Shown: positions 5,027-5,985 of the stretch, piece by piece
How positions within the stretch are numbered: position 1 is the stretch's first letter
Layout of the letters: each line of letters opens with the position of its first letter
Source: Proteobacteria bacterium SG_bin9
GTDB taxonomy: Bacteria; Pseudomonadota; Alphaproteobacteria; Rhizobiales; Xanthobacteraceae
Direction: 5' to 3'
Assembly (NCBI GenBank): GCA_002083525.1
Contig: LWDM01000068.1
Location: 22,411-28,395, forward strand
Length of the DNA stretch: 5,985 bases
Position numbers and translations under genes: made by a program
Notes under the pieces: model-generated
What the model was told of the DNA's origin: nothing
Database searches by the model: none
What the model saw: the letters and a program-made list of their open reading frames with translations, nothing else

Positions 5027-5046
5027 CGACGCGAACAAGAGCGGAC

Positions 5047-5068
5047 CTTGGCCATGGTTTCGGCCAAG
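5047..5068 (+). promoter_or_regulatory. 7-bp inverted repeat in the pqqE-MATE gap
   Basis: CTTGGCC (5047-5053) and GGCCAAG (5062-5068) are perfect inverted repeats with an 8-base loop, 20 bases after the pqqE stop. No T-run follows, so termination is unproven, and partial attenuation between pqq and the transporter is possible. An alternative start of the MATE gene (ATG at 5054) lies in the loop. Confidence 0.35.
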
Positions 5069-5092
5069 AGTCCTGCCAGACGGGGCGCCATC

Positions 5093-5985
5093 ATGACGTC
5101 AACGGACACCATCACGCGCCCGCCTGTTGCGGGCGGCGAGGCCGTTTCGGCACAAAACGGGCTGCTTCTCGGCGAACTGACCGAGACGCTGAAGCTCGCG
5201 ATTCCGATCGGGCTGACGCAGCTCGGCCAGATCGCCATGATGACGACGGACCTCGCGCTGATCGGCCGCCTCGGCGAGCAGGCGGTCGCGGCTGCCGCGC
5301 TGGCGCACACCATCTTCTTCATCGGCTTCACGCTCGGCATGGGCCTGATGTCGGCGGTCGCGCCGCTGGCCGCGCAGGCCTTCGGCGCGCGCGATCCCCG
5401 CAACGTTCGCCGCGCGCTGCGCACCGGCTTGTGGGCGGGGCTGATCGTCTCATTGCCGCTGATGGCGCTGCTGCCGTTCTACGGAGAAGCGATGCTGATC
5501 GCGCTCGGCCAGACGCGCGAGTCCGCGAGCCTCGCGCAGGTCTATCTGCTCGGCATCGGCTGGAGCATGGTGCCCGCATTGTGGTTCATCGCCATCCGCA
5601 GCTTCATGGGCGCGGTGAACCGGCCCGAGCCCGGACTCTGGATCACACTCGCTGCGATTCCGGCAAACGGGCTGCTGGCCTATGCGCTGATCCACGGCCA
5701 TTTCGGTTTGCCGAAGCTCGGTCTGCTCGGTGCCGGTCTCGCGACGTCCGTCGTCAACTTCGGCATGTGCGCGGCCGGCCTGTGGTTCGCGCACGCGCGC
5801 CGTCCGTTCCGGAAATATCACGTGTTCGGCCGCTTCTGGCGGATCGACTGGTCGCTGATGCGTCAGCTGTTCGCGATCGGCGTGCCGATCTCGATGTCGT
5901 TCCTGCTGGAGTACGGCCTGTTCTCGGCGGCTGCGCTCTTGATGGGATGGATCAGCACCACCGCGATCACCGCGCACCAGATTTC
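5093..5985 (+). CDS. MATE-family efflux transporter (NorM type), 5' part, runs off the window
   Basis: The frame opens at ATG 5093, with GGGG (5082-5085) upstream, and stays open to the window end, giving 297 codons of a protein normally about 450-470 residues. After a polar N-tail (1-27), membrane helices fall at about 33-58, 66-98, 109-130, 148-172, 183-202, 208-234 and 256-288. Family marks are L-A-I-P-I-G-L-T-Q-L-G-Q (35-46), D-L-A-L-I-G-R-L-G (53-61), A-Q-A-F-G-A-R-D (94-101), the N-R-P-E-P loop (176-180) and E273 in S-F-L-L-E-Y-G-L-F, equivalent to the cation-coupling Glu of Vibrio NorM helix 7. It would export cationic or aromatic compounds in exchange for Na+ or H+. An in-frame ATG at 5054 would add 13 residues and has a similarly weak ribosome binding site. 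It lies 66 bases after pqqE on the same strand, so read-through is possible. Confidence 0.93.
   Translation, partial: MTSTDTITRPPVAGGEAVSAQNGLLLGELTETLKLAIPIGLTQLGQIAMMTTDLALIGRLGEQAVAAAALAHTIFFIGFTLGMGLMSAVAPLAAQAFGARDPRNVRRALRTGLWAGLIVSLPLMALLPFYGEAMLIALGQTRESASLAQVYLLGIGWSMVPALWFIAIRSFMGAVNRPEPGLWITLAAIPANGLLAYALIHGHFGLPKLGLLGAGLATSVVNFGMCAAGLWFAHARRPFRKYHVFGRFWRIDWSLMRQLFAIGVPISMSFLLEYGLFSAAALLMGWISTTAITAHQI

Noticed and set aside
1..5985. CRISPR array, tRNA/rRNA, insertion sequence or phage attachment signs
   Set aside because: No regularly spaced repeats, no transposase fragments, no terminal inverted repeats with target duplications and no tRNA-like cloverleaf were seen in reading the window.

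Overview
The window is GC-rich chromosomal DNA with alphaproteobacterial character. The split pqqABCDE order, the codon use and the protein sequences look most like the Bradyrhizobium/Rhodopseudomonas/Afipia group (Nitrobacteraceae). That placement is inferred from overall feel, not from a search. The core is a complete pyrroloquinoline quinone (PQQ) biosynthesis operon.

Left part (1-870): the 3' end of an NTF2/SnoaL-like gene ends at 227, followed by a strong 15-bp stem-loop. Next is a 143-residue four-helix membrane protein (305-736) resembling the styrene-oxide isomerase / hydroxylaminobenzene mutase family, whose stop codon abuts an 11-bp stem-loop. On the opposite strand at 765-869 lies a 34-residue, single-helix membrane protein with a good ribosome binding site. 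It is too short for usual gene callers.

Control region (870-1723): a 282-base intergenic stretch rich in inverted repeats, including a perfect 8+1+8 palindrome at 1023-1039. It lies upstream of a MarR-family regulator (1152-1631). The 92 bases between marR and pqqA hold a promoter-like TTGACT-N17-GACACT. Just downstream of it is a dyad that shares TGCCA(C/T)GC-N5/6-GTGGCGC with a second copy upstream of marR. This suggests, without proving, that the MarR protein controls itself and the pqq operon.

PQQ operon (1724-5026): pqqA (26-residue precursor with the Glu16/Tyr20 pair), pqqB (metallo-beta-lactamase fold), pqqC (cofactorless oxidase, overlapping pqqB as GTGA), pqqD (peptide chaperone) and pqqE (radical SAM/SPASM enzyme) lie on one strand with 43, -4, 3 and 3 bases between them. 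PqqD presents PqqA to PqqE, which crosslinks Glu to Tyr. The crosslinked residues are excised and oxidised (PqqB), and PqqC performs the final ring closure and oxidation. No PqqF/G protease and no quinoprotein dehydrogenase lie in the window.

Right part (5027-5985): after a 66-base gap with a small inverted repeat, a MATE-family multidrug/cation antiporter gene starts and runs off the window. It is on the same strand as pqq and could be read through from it.

Most of the window is a recognisable, known pathway. The parts worth a second look are the shared dyad linking marR and pqqA, the tiny membrane protein, the isomerase-like membrane protein, and the MATE gene in tandem with PQQ synthesis.
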